Of a stretch of 64,000 bases of DNA, positions 18,063 to 27,725 are shown piece by piece. The DNA lies in contig NZ_JAAGPI010000005.1 in NCBI RefSeq assembly GCF_017104715.1, forward strand, positions 186,001 through 250,000, written 5' to 3'. The stretch comes from Burkholderia sp. Ac-20365 (lineage in GTDB: Bacteria; Pseudomonadota; Gammaproteobacteria; Burkholderiales; Burkholderiaceae). The number at the start of each line of letters is the position of its first letter. Position 1 is the stretch's first letter. Both the position numbers and the translations under genes were made by a program. A model generated the notes under the pieces. It saw only the letters and a list, made by a program, of their open reading frames with translations. It did not search any database and was not told where the DNA came from.

Positions 18063-19085
18063 TTAAGCCTTGTCGATGGGAAGCGGCGCGTTTGCAGCCA
18101 CCAGTTTCTCTTGACGCATCTCTTGCCAGAACCCGGCAGGGATCACTTCCTTCACGGCTGCCTGATCCTCTGCAATCCGTTCGGGACGGCTCGCACCCGG
18201 AATCACGGCGGCGACTGCGGGATTAGCCAGCACGAACTGCAGTGCTGCGGCCTTCACGCTGACGTTATGGCGCCGTGCAATCTCCTTGATGCGTTCGACC
18301 TTCGCGACGATCTCAGGCGATGCCTTCTGGTACTCGAAGTTCGGACCGCCCGCGAGAATGCCCGAGCTATACGGACCGCCCGCAACGATCTCGACCTTGC
18401 GCGCCGCCGCAGCCGGCATCAGACGCTGCAATGCGCGATCGTGATCGAGCAGCGAGTAGCGGCCTGCCAGCAGGAAGCCGTCCGGTTGCGCTTCGGCGAG
18501 ATCGAGCGTCAGTTCGCACGGTTCGACGCGGTTGACACCCAGACCCCAGGCCTTGATCACGCCCTCTTCACGCAGACGCGTCAATGCACGGAACGCACCC
18601 TTGCGCGCGGTTTCGAACACCGACAGCCATTCGTCGCCGTAGAAGTCCTGCGCAACGTCGTGCACCCAGACGATCTCGATACGGTCGGTCTTCAGGCGCT
18701 TGAGGCTGTCTTCGACCGAGCGTAGCGTGGCATCAGCGGAATAGTCGTTGACGATCTTGTTCGGCAGACCCGAAGCGAACACGCCGCCCTTTTCGCCGAG
18801 GTCGCGGGCGCTTACGTCTTCGACTTCATCGAGAATCACGCGGCCGACTTTCGTGCTCAGCACGTAGTCGTCGCGCTTGTATTGCGCGAGCGCTTCGCCC
18901 AGACGCAGTTCGGACAGGCCCGCACCGTAAAAAGGGGCTGTGTCGAAATACCGCACCCCGTTTTGCCACGCGGCTTCGACCGTTGCGAAAGCCTCTTCGT
19001 CGGGGATATTGCGGAACATGTTGCCCAGCGGGGCGGCGCCGAAGCCCAACAGCGTACCGGCGGGCAGTTTGTCCTTGATGCTCAT
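18063..19085 (-). CDS. Aldo/keto reductase (aldose/pyridoxal-dehydrogenase-like)
   Basis: 340 residues of the AKR TIM barrel: GFGAAPLGNMFR, catalytic Asp and Tyr in FDTAPFYG, Lys in LSTKVGR, His in VWVHDV, and the C-terminal cofactor loop VIPGASRPERI. The long insert after the Lys strand and the overall size resemble the L-fucose/D-threo-aldose 1-dehydrogenase and pyridoxal 4-dehydrogenase group. First gene of the four-gene minus-strand operon, divergent from LysR across about 100 bases. Confidence 0.87.
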   Translation of the reverse strand: MSIKDKLPAGTLLGFGAAPLGNMFRNIPDEEAFATVEAAWQNGVRYFDTAPFYGAGLSELRLGEALAQYKRDDYVLSTKVGRVILDEVEDVSARDLGEKGGVFASGLPNKIVNDYSADATLRSVEDSLKRLKTDRIEIVWVHDVAQDFYGDEWLSVFETARKGAFRALTRLREEGVIKAWGLGVNRVEPCELTLDLAEAQPDGFLLAGRYSLLDHDRALQRLMPAAAARKVEIVAGGPYSSGILAGGPNFEYQKASPEIVAKVERIKEIARRHNVSVKAAALQFVLANPAVAAVIPGASRPERIAEDQAAVKEVIPAGFWQEMRQEKLVAANAPLPIDKA

Positions 19086-19141
19086 GGTCTTGCTCCTGTG
19101 ATTGAGTCAGTGGAAGCAAGTCTACGGTGGCGAGTTAAGTC

Positions 19142-19152
19142 TGTCTAAGACA
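19142..19152. promoter_or_regulatory. Dyad in the LysR/AKR divergent promoter
   Basis: TGTCTAAGACA is a perfect palindrome (5-bp arms around A) in the ~100-base divergent region between LysR and the AKR operon. LysR regulators bind T-N11-A dyads in such positions. Confidence 0.45.
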
Positions 19153-19186
19153 TAATATGGAACATCTGAGTCCCAGGAGGTCTTAA

Positions 19187-20134
19187 ATGCTGGACATCCG
19201 CCAGTTGCACTATTTCGTGGCAGTCGCCGAAGACGAGCACGTTGGACGCGCCGCCGAACGTCTGCACATTTCGCAATCGCCCCTTAGCCGCCAGATTGCG
19301 CAACTCGAAGAAAAGCTTGGGTTGACGCTGTTCGAGCGCTCGCAGCAGCGCATTCGCCTGACGGTGGACGGCCGCACCTTCCTGGAAGAAACGAAGGCAT
19401 TCCTCACGCACGCGAAGCGTCTCGAATCGCTCGCGCGGCGGCTGGGACAAGGCGATGAAGGCGGTCTGTGCATCGGCTACATGGAGAACGCGATGCACTC
19501 GGGCGTGCTGCCCACTGCGCTGAGAAAGCTGCAGGAAGACCGGCCTGATGTGCATATCGCGCTGTACAACTATCAATCGGCTGAACAGCTGACGGGGCTG
19601 CGTCAGCGCAGTCTGGACATCGCGCTAGTCTGCGAGCCGCCCGCCGCCGACGATCCCGAACTCGAAGCGGCACAGGTACTCAACGATCCGATGCTGCTGG
19701 CCATGCCTGAAAGCCATCCGCTCGTCACAAGCAAGCGCCTGACGCCCGACGATCTCGCAGCGCAAAAGTGGATCGGCGTGATGCATAAGGCTGGTGAAGA
19801 GCGCCACGACAACTTCATCGCGGCTTGCGCGAGCGCGGGTTTCGCGCCCAACATCGCGCTCGAGGCGACCGAACCGCTTGCGGCATTGGGCCTTGTCGCG
19901 GCCGGCCTCGGCATGACGATGGTCCAGCAGAGTCTCAAGCATCAGGCGCCCGACGGCGTCGTGCTGCGAGAGGTTTCATGGTTCAGCTACCGCAGTGCGC
20001 TGTGGGCCGCGTGGCACCGTGTCAATCTGCGGCCTCTGGTTGAACACTTCCGCAAGACGCTGGTGAGTTCGAGCGCCATGCTGACCACGGTGCCTGCACA
20101 GACGCTGCGCGCAAAGGGTACTGCGCTCACGTAA
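19187..20134 (+). CDS. LysR-family transcriptional regulator
   Basis: 315 residues. N-terminal winged helix MLDIRQLHYFVAVAEDEHVGRAA...ISQSPLSRQIAQLEEKLG (1-60) and a periplasmic-binding-fold effector domain (GYMENAM at about 97, LVCEPPAADDPE, LGLVAAGLGMTMV). ATG 19187 follows AGGAGG at ideal spacing. It is divergent from the AKR-SRPBCC-MFS-SDR operon, which it very probably controls in response to a small molecule, and probably represses itself. A hairpin terminator follows. Confidence 0.9.
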   Translation: MLDIRQLHYFVAVAEDEHVGRAAERLHISQSPLSRQIAQLEEKLGLTLFERSQQRIRLTVDGRTFLEETKAFLTHAKRLESLARRLGQGDEGGLCIGYMENAMHSGVLPTALRKLQEDRPDVHIALYNYQSAEQLTGLRQRSLDIALVCEPPAADDPELEAAQVLNDPMLLAMPESHPLVTSKRLTPDDLAAQKWIGVMHKAGEERHDNFIAACASAGFAPNIALEATEPLAALGLVAAGLGMTMVQQSLKHQAPDGVVLREVSWFSYRSALWAAWHRVNLRPLVEHFRKTLVSSSAMLTTVPAQTLRAKGTALT

Positions 20135-20139
20135 GCACG

Positions 20140-20160
20140 CTGGGAACGCAACGTTCCCAG
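20140..20160 (+). terminator. LysR terminator hairpin
   Basis: CTGGGAACG (20140-20148), CAA loop, CGTTCCCAG (20152-20160); outer AGCA and TGCT extend the stem across a small bulge. It lies 6 bases after the LysR stop. Confidence 0.7.
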
Positions 20161-20474
20161 TGCTTGCATTCGCTCGCGAGCGGCTGCAATCGTAAGCCCT
20201 GTTATCGCGCGACAGCGATAAGCGGATGCGCGCCCGCCTTCAATTTATTCAAAGCCCTATAGGGCGAAATGGCAAATTTCCTCTGATCGCGAAAGCCGCC
20301 CTACGGCAAATGCGTCAAGATCGGCCCACATAAAGCGAACTCTCGCGACGGTGTCTCCTCGGGCAGATTCATCTCTGTCCCTTCGTGCCCCGCGTTACCG
20401 CGCGGGCACCTTTTCTTCCAGCGATCAATCGCCTGAATAGCAACAGGGCTGCTTGTCCAGCATCGGAGGTCGAT
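20161..20474 (+). other. Intergenic region ending in a terminator-like structure; possible small RNA
   Basis: This 314-base gap between the LysR terminator and a small secreted-protein gene has no open frame of note. It contains a GCCCTATAGGGC palindrome and, at 20385-20409, an imperfect GC-rich stem (GTGCCCCGCG / CGCGCGGGCAC) followed by CTTTTCTT. That structure is an intrinsic terminator for a transcript begun inside this gap, or a leader attenuator of the following gene. Confidence 0.35.
20385..20418 (+). terminator. Orphan intrinsic terminator or attenuator
   Basis: GC-rich stem with one bulge, TTAC loop and a downstream T-rich stretch (20410-20418), 56 bases before ATG 20475. No upstream gene needs it, because LysR has its own terminator. 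Confidence 0.5.
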
Positions 20475-20696
20475 ATGAAGCTCATCCACGCTGTCTGTCT
20501 CACGTGCGCACTCGTGCCGATGGCCGCCTACGCGCAATCGCAACCGCAACCGGCCGACGCGAGTGCGGTCCATGCGCAGTCCGATCAGGCGCAACAAAGC
20601 GCCACGCATCGCTTTCTGCGCGACATCAAAGCGGCGAGCGCGAACGATACGTGCGTCGGTCCCGTCAGCTATTGCACGATCTTCTTTGGTAGCTGA
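20475..20696 (+). CDS. Small secreted protein (73 aa)
   Basis: 73 residues with an excellent ribosome-binding site (GGAGGT, 6 bases before ATG 20475) and a clear signal peptide MKLIHAVCLTCALVPMAAYAQ, cleaved before SQPQPAD. The mature ~52-residue chain has a Gln/Ala-rich linker and a C-terminal TCVGPVSYCTIFFGS with two Cys that may form a disulfide in the periplasm. Similar small exported proteins of unknown function are frequent in Burkholderia. Function unknown. Confidence 0.75.
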   Translation: MKLIHAVCLTCALVPMAAYAQSQPQPADASAVHAQSDQAQQSATHRFLRDIKAASANDTCVGPVSYCTIFFGS

Positions 20697-20777
20697 CACG
20701 ATCGCGTCCGCGGTCTTCAGATGCCGCCGTGCCGTGCGTCGACATCGAGAATGGTTGAGCATTTCAAGGAGGCTATC

Positions 20778-21884
20778 TTGGCGAAACCTGCGCTCTTCAC
20801 GCCCATCAAACTGGGAAAGCTCGAACTGGCAAACCGCATCGTCATCGCACCGATGTGCCAATACTCGGCGACAGACGGATGCATGAATGACTGGCATCTG
20901 GTGCATCTCGGCCATCTCGCGATATCCGGCGCAGCAATGCTGACCATCGAGGCGACGGGCGTGCTACCCGAAGGCCGCATTACTTACGCGGATGTCGGCC
21001 TTTACGACGACGCAACGGAAGCCGCAATGCGCCGCACACTGGACGCCGTCCGCTACTGTTCCGACATACCCATCGCCATCCAGTTGAGTCACGCGGGCCG
21101 CAAGGCGTCGACGGAAGTCCCATGGAAAAAGAGCATGCAGTTTGCGCCCGGTTCGCAACTGGGCTGGCAAACGGACGCGCCTTCGGCGGTGGCATTCTCT
21201 GAAGATCATGTTGCGCCCAATGCACTCGATCGCGATGGCCTGAAGCGCGTGCGCGACGCCTTCGTCGCCGCGGCACGCCGCGCGCACAGAGTCGGCATCG
21301 ATGCGATTCAGCTGCACGTGGGCCACGGATATCTGCTGCATCAGTTCATTTCGCCTTTGTCCAATCATCGCGACGATGAATACGGCGGGTCGCTGGAGAA
21401 TCGCATCCGTTATCCGCTTGAAGTATTCAACGCGGTCCGCGACGCGTTCCCCGCCGACAAGACGGTGACGATCCGGATCTCAGGCACGGACTGGGTCGAA
21501 GGCGGCTGGGATATCGAACAGACCGTCGAGTTTGCGCAGGCGGCCGAGAAGCTTGGCTGTGATGCCATTCATATCACCAGTGGCGGCTTGCATCCGGCCC
21601 AGCAGATTCCCGTCGGGCCGAACTATCAGGTGCCGCTCGCGCGCACCGTCAAACAGGCCGTGAAAATGCCCGTGGTCGCCGTCGGATTGATCACGGGATT
21701 CGAGCAGGCCGAAGCCATCGTGGGAACGGGCGATGCCGATCTGATCGCCATTGCACGCACCATCCTGTATGACCCGCGCTGGCCGTGGCACGCCGCAGCG
21801 GAACTCGGCGCAAAGGTCCGCGCGCCGAACCCCTATCTTCGTTCGCAGCCGCGACGGTTCAAAGACCTGTTCGAGAGCGAATAG
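20778..21884 (+). CDS. NADH:flavin oxidoreductase, OYE family (YqjM/XenA type), TTG start
   Basis: 368 residues of the FMN-binding OYE barrel: LFTPIKLGKLELANRIVIAPMCQYSA, where the Cys in PMCQYS is the flavin-tuning Cys of the thermophilic-like YqjM/XenA class, IAIQLSHAGRKAS, the active-site HVGHGYLLHQF, YGGSLENRIRYPLEV and VGLITGFEQAE. These enzymes reduce activated alkenes with NAD(P)H. I place the start at TTG 20778, because AAGGAGG (20766-20772) lies 5 bases upstream; the in-frame ATG at 20721 lacks such a site. A second, non-orthologous OYE lies at 51016-52113. Confidence 0.87.
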   Translation: MAKPALFTPIKLGKLELANRIVIAPMCQYSATDGCMNDWHLVHLGHLAISGAAMLTIEATGVLPEGRITYADVGLYDDATEAAMRRTLDAVRYCSDIPIAIQLSHAGRKASTEVPWKKSMQFAPGSQLGWQTDAPSAVAFSEDHVAPNALDRDGLKRVRDAFVAAARRAHRVGIDAIQLHVGHGYLLHQFISPLSNHRDDEYGGSLENRIRYPLEVFNAVRDAFPADKTVTIRISGTDWVEGGWDIEQTVEFAQAAEKLGCDAIHITSGGLHPAQQIPVGPNYQVPLARTVKQAVKMPVVAVGLITGFEQAEAIVGTGDADLIAIARTILYDPRWPWHAAAELGAKVRAPNPYLRSQPRRFKDLFESE

Positions 21885-21903
21885 ATTTCACGCAAGCGTG
21901 CGG

Positions 21904-24900
21904 TTATTCCAGTTCCTCGGCCTGCGTTGCCAGATCGAACTGGAATACCGCGCCGCGCGGTGTATTCGCGAAGACGCGCAGCGTACCGCCATGGGCCTCG
22001 ACGATCGTGCGGCAGATCGACAGGCCCATACCCATGCCCGTCTCCTTGGTGGTGTAGAAAGGCTCGAAGAGTCGCTCGGCATCCCGTTCGAGCCCGGGGA
22101 TTCCCGGTCCGGTATCGCTCACCGTGACACGTACATGGTTCTCGCCATGAGCACTGGTCGCAATCGTCAACTCGCGTACGCCGTCGTCGCACTCGCTCAT
22201 CGCTTCGACGGCATTGATCGTCAGGTTCATGATGACCTGCTGCAACTGCACGCGATCGCCTTCTACGGCAGGCAGATCCCGTTCGAGGTCGGCATAGATC
22301 GACACGCGGTGTTTCGCCGCCTCTCCGCGCGTAAGCCCGATCACCTCGCGAATCGCATCGTTGATGGCGAGCTGTTCGGGACGCGCGGGCGTCTTCTTGA
22401 CCAGATCGCGGATGCGCCGGATGACGTCGTTGGCCCGCGTGCCGTTGTTCACGACGCGCGTGAGCGCCGCGCGCACTTCGACGAGGTTGGGCGGTTGCGC
22501 ATCCAGCCAATGCGCTGCTGCCTGCGCGTTGATTACCGCTGACGCAACCGGCTGCCGTATTTCATGGCTGATGGAAGCCGTCAGCTGGCCGAGCGTCGAT
22601 ATCCGGTTCGCGTGCGCGAGTTCGATCTCGATCTCATGAAAGCGTCGTTCGCTTTCGCGTGCAAGCGCTTCTGCCCGCTTGCGTTCCGTGAGATCGACGA
22701 CGAATGCCACCACCTGTTCCGGCGCGCTCGCAAACATTGCCGCACCTAGCAGCACGGCGACGCGGCTGCCGTCTGCCCGGATGTATTCCTTTTCGACGGG
22801 CGCGAGCGCGCCAGTTTTGCGCAACTCGGCGATGGCCAGCATATCCTGGTCGTGCCACTCGTGCGGCGTGATGGCGAGGCAACTGATTCGCCCCGCTGTC
22901 AGGTCATCTCTGCTATAGCCAATGATGCGAAGGAACGCATCGTTGGCCTCGTAGATCGGGCTGTGCAGGTCCCAGATGAATACACCGATAATGTTCGCAT
23001 CCACGAGACTGCGAATGCGCGCTTCACGCTCAGCGAGATCACGATACAGCCGCGAATTTTCGAGCGATATCGCCGCCTGCGATGCCAGCAGCTTGAGCGC
23101 CGCCACGCGGCTCGTGGTGAAAACGTGCGACGTGATGCTGTTCTCGAGATACAGCAATGCAATCAGCTTGCCCTGATACACGAGCGGCATGCACGCAACC
23201 GACAGCGTGCGATGCTCGCGAAGATATCGATCGGACAGAAACTCGTGCTGTCGCGACACATCGTTCAGGATGACGTTTTCACTCGTTCTCAGCGCATAGT
23301 GAATGATCGAAATGGGCAACGCGTCCGATTGCAGCGGGCGTCTGTCGAGACTGACCTTGATCGCATCACCCACGGTTTCGGCCATCGCCTCGACGCGCAA
23401 CTGCGCACCGCTGCCGACGATCAGCAGACCGCGCTCGGCGCCGGCATGCGCAACGGCCGTGCGCATCACCGTGTGAACCAGATTGTCGAGCACGATTTCA
23501 CTCGACACTGCCTGCGAGAGCTTGAGTACCGTCGTCAGGTCCAGATGTTCGACAGGCGCTTCGATACTGCTCGCTGCCGCAAGCCTGTCGTCGTGCTGCG
23601 CGAGTTCGGGGTACAGGTCGTCCAGCTGTTTGACCTTGCCTTTTGCGCCCCATTGCACGTAGGCATGGCGCGCGTTGCGCAGGTACATGTCGGCGATCTG
23701 CGCGAGACCGCGCGCCGCGTAGAAACGCGATGCTGCCTGACACGCAATGGCCTCGTTGTGGACGAAGCCGTTTGCGCGGGCCGAACGGATCGCGAGGTCA
23801 TAGAGCTTTTCGGCATCGTCGATATTGCCTTCGATACGCGCCATCTCCGCACCCACGAGCGCCGCGCGATTTTCGAAGTTTTCGGGGCAATGCAGCGCCC
23901 AGACTTCCAGTTGCTTCCGGTGCCGGGCCATTGCGTCGATATGACCGTGCCGGGCTGCGGAATCGGCATCGTGCCAGCAGGCGCCATGGCTCAGCGCGCC
24001 GTAGAAATGAAACTCTGCCGTCTCGAACTGGGACGTTGCAACCCACAACACGCGCTCTGCGTTCTTCTTGGCATTCAACGCTTCGGCGAAATCGTCGGCC
24101 AGATATCTTGCCTGTAACTTGCGCGCCCAATAGTCGAACTCCGGCAATGCGAGTGTGCTCGAACTGGAGAAATGCGCTTCGAATTCGGCTTCGTCGAACT
24201 GCTCGTCGTCGAAGCAGCCGAAGCGCGCGGTCGATCCGCGCAGCGTTCGCACGAAGCCACGATACGTCACCAGCATGTCGTTGACGAGGCCGAATCGGAT
24301 CTGGCTTGAAATGGCCAGCGCCTTGTCGACCTCCGCTTCTACTTCGCCAAGCGGGTCGCCCACGGAGACGAGGTTCTGTATCAGGTCGCAGCAGGTGTAG
24401 AGCGTGTAGGTCAGATCGCCGCTTTCGCTCGCGATATCGAACGCGCGCCGGATCGGCTCGCGTCCTTCGCGCACATGTCTCGCCCAAGGCACGGCGATAT
24501 TGCCGAACGACGTGGAGGTTCTTGCCTTGAAACGCGTCAGACCGCGGTGCTCGACGAGGTCATAGCCAAGGCGCCCGAAACGGTACCCCATTTCGTATTG
24601 ATCGAAGAACGGCCCGGCATACGTCGACAGCCATACATACGCGTAACAGGACGCATCGGAATTGCCGTATTCAAGACTCAGATTGACCATGCGGCACAGG
24701 ACCAGCGCGCACAGATTCTGGTCCGTGAAGAATGCCGGCGTCACGATTTCGGTGAGGACGTCGAGCGTATCCATGACGTCTTCATCGCTCAGCAAGGGCA
24801 AATCGATCAGTTGCTCGATCTGCCGCCCGCCGAGTAAGGACATGATCCGCTCGTACTCGATGCGCGCGGTGCGCAAATCGGGATGCGGCGACCAGTCGGT

Positions 24901-27450
24901 CCCTGCGCGGTGCAGATACTCCAGACAGATTTCTACGCTGCGCTCGCTCTGATCGAGCGTCGTGTACAACGTGATCCGCAAGCGCGTCACCAGCGCGACA
25001 TGATGGTTCGTCCTGACGCGTTCATCGAGTTCCGAGAGTCGCATTTCTGCCGAGCGCATCTTCCCCGTCAGTAGTTCACATTCGGCAAGCAGATACTCGA
25101 TGCAAAAACTGAGCTGGTAATGCGTGTTCCAGTCGTCGTCGATCAACAGCGAGCGGCCGGCGGAGAGGAACGTTAGCGCGGAAGCATACGCCGTCGATGC
25201 CTTGGCTCGCCGTGCGGCCATCAGATTGAGCGCCGCCACGCGCTCGCGCTCCGCGCGATTCGTGATGAGGTGAATCGCGCGATTGAATTGACTCACTATG
25301 TCGAAGACGTCCTCCTCCAGTTGCTCGGGCGGCGTACGCAGCAACAGGAGTCTTGCGATGCGCAGATGCTTCTCCGTGCGCGCTTCTTCGGAAATGAGTG
25401 CATAGGCGGCTTCCTGGACGCGGTCGTGCAGGAAACGATAGCCGTCGCCCGCGCGTAGCACGAGTCCCGCGCGCACGGCGTGCAGCAGCGCATCACCCAG
25501 TGCTTCACCCGGCAGCTCACAGATCGTCTCGAGTACAGAAAGCTTCGACGCATTGCCGACGCAGGCAAACTTTTGCAGCGCGACCTGCGTTCTCACGGGT
25601 AGACGCGTCAGCTTGCCGACCATCAGCTCGACGACATTGTCCGTGTAGCCCTTCGCGTGGATTCGGCTGATATCCCATGACCAGCGCACTGCCGCATGAT
25701 CGAACGTCAGCAGCCCTTCATCGGCGAGAGAAGACAGAAACTGGAGCGCGAAAAACGGATTGCCGCCTGTTTTCTGGGAGATGACGCGCGCCAGCGGCAC
25801 GGCTTTCGTGGACGAGCAGCGCAACGCGTCCTTGACGAGTTGCTCGAGATGTTCGGATGCCAATGGCGGGAGCACGATCTCCTGCACGGGCACGTCCGAT
25901 GCACGGATGCTTTCGAGCGTGCGGGTGAGCGGATGAACGGGCGAGACCTCGTTGTTACGGTAAGCACCGACTAGCAACAGATGGCGCACATCACCCTGAA
26001 TGAGCAGATCTTCGAGAAAATCCAGCGTTGCTGCATCGAGCCATTGCAGGTCGTCGAGAAACAACGTCAGCGGGTGTTCGCTACGCGCGAAGACCGCGAT
26101 GAAACGTCGAAACACCAAATGGAACCGCCGCTGCGCGTCCTGCGGTGACAACACTGAAACGGGTGGCTGTTCGCCGATCACGATCGCCAGATCCGGCACC
26201 ATGTCCACGATCAAACGTCCATTAGGACCCAAAGCCTCGCGAAACGCGTCGCGCCACACCGCAAGCTCGCTTTCGCCCTTGCTCAGCAGCACGCGCACAC
26301 CGGCCTGAAACGCCATTGCGAGCGTCGCATACGGAATGTCGCGCTTGTACTGATCGAACTTGCCGACCAGAAACAGGCCGCCGCGCGGCACGAGCACCTT
26401 GTGCAACTCGTTCACTACCGCCGATTTTCCGACGCCCGAATAGCCCGTCACGAGTACCAGCCCGACAGGCTCACCCTTGACCACGCGATTGAACGTCGCG
26501 AGCAGCGCATTGACTTCGGCTTCGCGTCCGTAGAGCTTTTCGGGTATCAGCAGCCGGTCATACGTGTCATATTCGCCAAGCTGGAAATCCGCGATCTTTC
26601 CATGCGTGTCCCAATCGGCCAGACATCGGCGCAAGTCGTGCGCGACGCCGCCTGCTGTCTGATAGCGGTCTTCCGCCGTCTTCGCCAGCAGCTTCATCAC
26701 GATTGACGAAATCACGGGCGGAAGCGCCGGCGCCAGCAGCACGGGCGCGGGCGCCTGCCGCGCAATGTGACAGTGCACCAGTTCCATCGGATCGGTCGTG
26801 CCGAACGGCAGACGACCCGTGAGCATCCGGTAAAAGACAACGCCGAGTGAATAGAGGTCGCTGCGCAAATCGACTGAACGGTTCATGCGGCCGGTCTGTT
26901 CGGGCGCCATGTACGCGAGCGTGCCGGCAATGAACTCCGGCGGGTCTGGCGATTGCCGCTCCTGCTGCAACGCCGAGGTAATGCCGAGTCCCGTGAGGCG
27001 AATCACACCGCTGGATCGCTCCACCAGAATATGCGTCGGATTGATGTCACGGTGCACGAGTCCGCGCGCATGAAGCTTGCCGACTGCGGAGGCGATGTTG
27101 ATCGCAAAGCGGAGGAAACTGACGGGATCGAATGGCGTGGGGAGTCTTTCGAGCGGCTCTCCGATCCAGTCTTCGAGCAGCAGTGCTGTTTTCCCCTGAT
27201 CCCGCAGCAGTTGCAGCGGCCGCAACGCAAATGAAGCATCGAGCTTGTCCGCCAGCGCGAATTCGTGCGCAAGCCGGTCAATGACCTCAGCGGCCGGATG
27301 GGCCCGTGACGGACGCACGACGCGAACGGCCTCGAAGCTGCCGTCATCCGTTCGACGCCGTCCTCGACAGATTACGTATTCGCCGTCTTCCCAGGAATCT
27401 GCGAGGAGTTCGACGGCGACGGCATCGGAGGGAGGGGTCAGAAGATTCAA
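21904..27450 (-). CDS. Giant protein-kinase-like/AAA-ATPase/GAF/PAS histidine kinase
   Basis: About 1,848 residues. An N-terminal Ser/Thr-kinase fold (~1-290) has HRDINPTHIL near 133 and GTLAYMAPEQTGRMN, but the usual HRDxKxxN and DFG motifs read HRDINPTH and GLG, so it may be a pseudokinase. Next come an orc1/AAA ATPase (Walker A GYSGVGKS, Lys near 342; LTLFLDDLQWLD), a long helical repeat region, a GAF domain (~1,310-1,460), a PAS domain and a HisKA/HATPase core with His near 1,629 (SISHEIRQPVASAV). This is the known trifunctional kinase family. TTG 27450 follows AGGGAG; an upstream GTG (27588) adds a basic, low-complexity tail. No response regulator is adjacent. It converges with the OYE gene. 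Confidence 0.87.
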   Translation of the reverse strand: MNLLTPPSDAVAVELLADSWEDGEYVICRGRRRTDDGSFEAVRVVRPSRAHPAAEVIDRLAHEFALADKLDASFALRPLQLLRDQGKTALLLEDWIGEPLERLPTPFDPVSFLRFAINIASAVGKLHARGLVHRDINPTHILVERSSGVIRLTGLGITSALQQERQSPDPPEFIAGTLAYMAPEQTGRMNRSVDLRSDLYSLGVVFYRMLTGRLPFGTTDPMELVHCHIARQAPAPVLLAPALPPVISSIVMKLLAKTAEDRYQTAGGVAHDLRRCLADWDTHGKIADFQLGEYDTYDRLLIPEKLYGREAEVNALLATFNRVVKGEPVGLVLVTGYSGVGKSAVVNELHKVLVPRGGLFLVGKFDQYKRDIPYATLAMAFQAGVRVLLSKGESELAVWRDAFREALGPNGRLIVDMVPDLAIVIGEQPPVSVLSPQDAQRRFHLVFRRFIAVFARSEHPLTLFLDDLQWLDAATLDFLEDLLIQGDVRHLLLVGAYRNNEVSPVHPLTRTLESIRASDVPVQEIVLPPLASEHLEQLVKDALRCSSTKAVPLARVISQKTGGNPFFALQFLSSLADEGLLTFDHAAVRWSWDISRIHAKGYTDNVVELMVGKLTRLPVRTQVALQKFACVGNASKLSVLETICELPGEALGDALLHAVRAGLVLRAGDGYRFLHDRVQEAAYALISEEARTEKHLRIARLLLLRTPPEQLEEDVFDIVSQFNRAIHLITNRAERERVAALNLMAARRAKASTAYASALTFLSAGRSLLIDDDWNTHYQLSFCIEYLLAECELLTGKMRSAEMRLSELDERVRTNHHVALVTRLRITLYTTLDQSERSVEICLEYLHRAGTDWSPHPDLRTARIEYERIMSLLGGRQIEQLIDLPLLSDEDVMDTLDVLTEIVTPAFFTDQNLCALVLCRMVNLSLEYGNSDASCYAYVWLSTYAGPFFDQYEMGYRFGRLGYDLVEHRGLTRFKARTSTSFGNIAVPWARHVREGREPIRRAFDIASESGDLTYTLYTCCDLIQNLVSVGDPLGEVEAEVDKALAISSQIRFGLVNDMLVTYRGFVRTLRGSTARFGCFDDEQFDEAEFEAHFSSSSTLALPEFDYWARKLQARYLADDFAEALNAKKNAERVLWVATSQFETAEFHFYGALSHGACWHDADSAARHGHIDAMARHRKQLEVWALHCPENFENRAALVGAEMARIEGNIDDAEKLYDLAIRSARANGFVHNEAIACQAASRFYAARGLAQIADMYLRNARHAYVQWGAKGKVKQLDDLYPELAQHDDRLAAASSIEAPVEHLDLTTVLKLSQAVSSEIVLDNLVHTVMRTAVAHAGAERGLLIVGSGAQLRVEAMAETVGDAIKVSLDRRPLQSDALPISIIHYALRTSENVILNDVSRQHEFLSDRYLREHRTLSVACMPLVYQGKLIALLYLENSITSHVFTTSRVAALKLLASQAAISLENSRLYRDLAEREARIRSLVDANIIGVFIWDLHSPIYEANDAFLRIIGYSRDDLTAGRISCLAITPHEWHDQDMLAIAELRKTGALAPVEKEYIRADGSRVAVLLGAAMFASAPEQVVAFVVDLTERKRAEALARESERRFHEIEIELAHANRISTLGQLTASISHEIRQPVASAVINAQAAAHWLDAQPPNLVEVRAALTRVVNNGTRANDVIRRIRDLVKKTPARPEQLAINDAIREVIGLTRGEAAKHRVSIYADLERDLPAVEGDRVQLQQVIMNLTINAVEAMSECDDGVRELTIATSAHGENHVRVTVSDTGPGIPGLERDAERLFEPFYTTKETGMGMGLSICRTIVEAHGGTLRVFANTPRGAVFQFDLATQAEELE

Positions 27451-27725
27451 CAAACACTCCCTGATAGCAGCCGCGCGCGGTGGCGTCTGGTGCGGTGGCC
27501 GTTGAAATTTTGGCTGCGGTCGTGCCCGACGAGGGTCGCAAAAGACAGTGCGCCTGCCGCCCGTTCGCTGATCAGTGTGACGACGCACTGGGTGCGACGA
27601 ATCATCCGGGCGGCAATCGTCGTATGCGATTACAAAGAAAATGACTTCTGCACTACTCTACGCGCAAATTAAATCCGATGCTTGATTGGGTCAGGCATTG
27701 CGCTCCTTCCGTATTTGACCTCGTC

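Noticed and set aside
22852..24117. 421-residue plus-strand open frame
   Set aside because: Antisense shadow inside the giant kinase gene.
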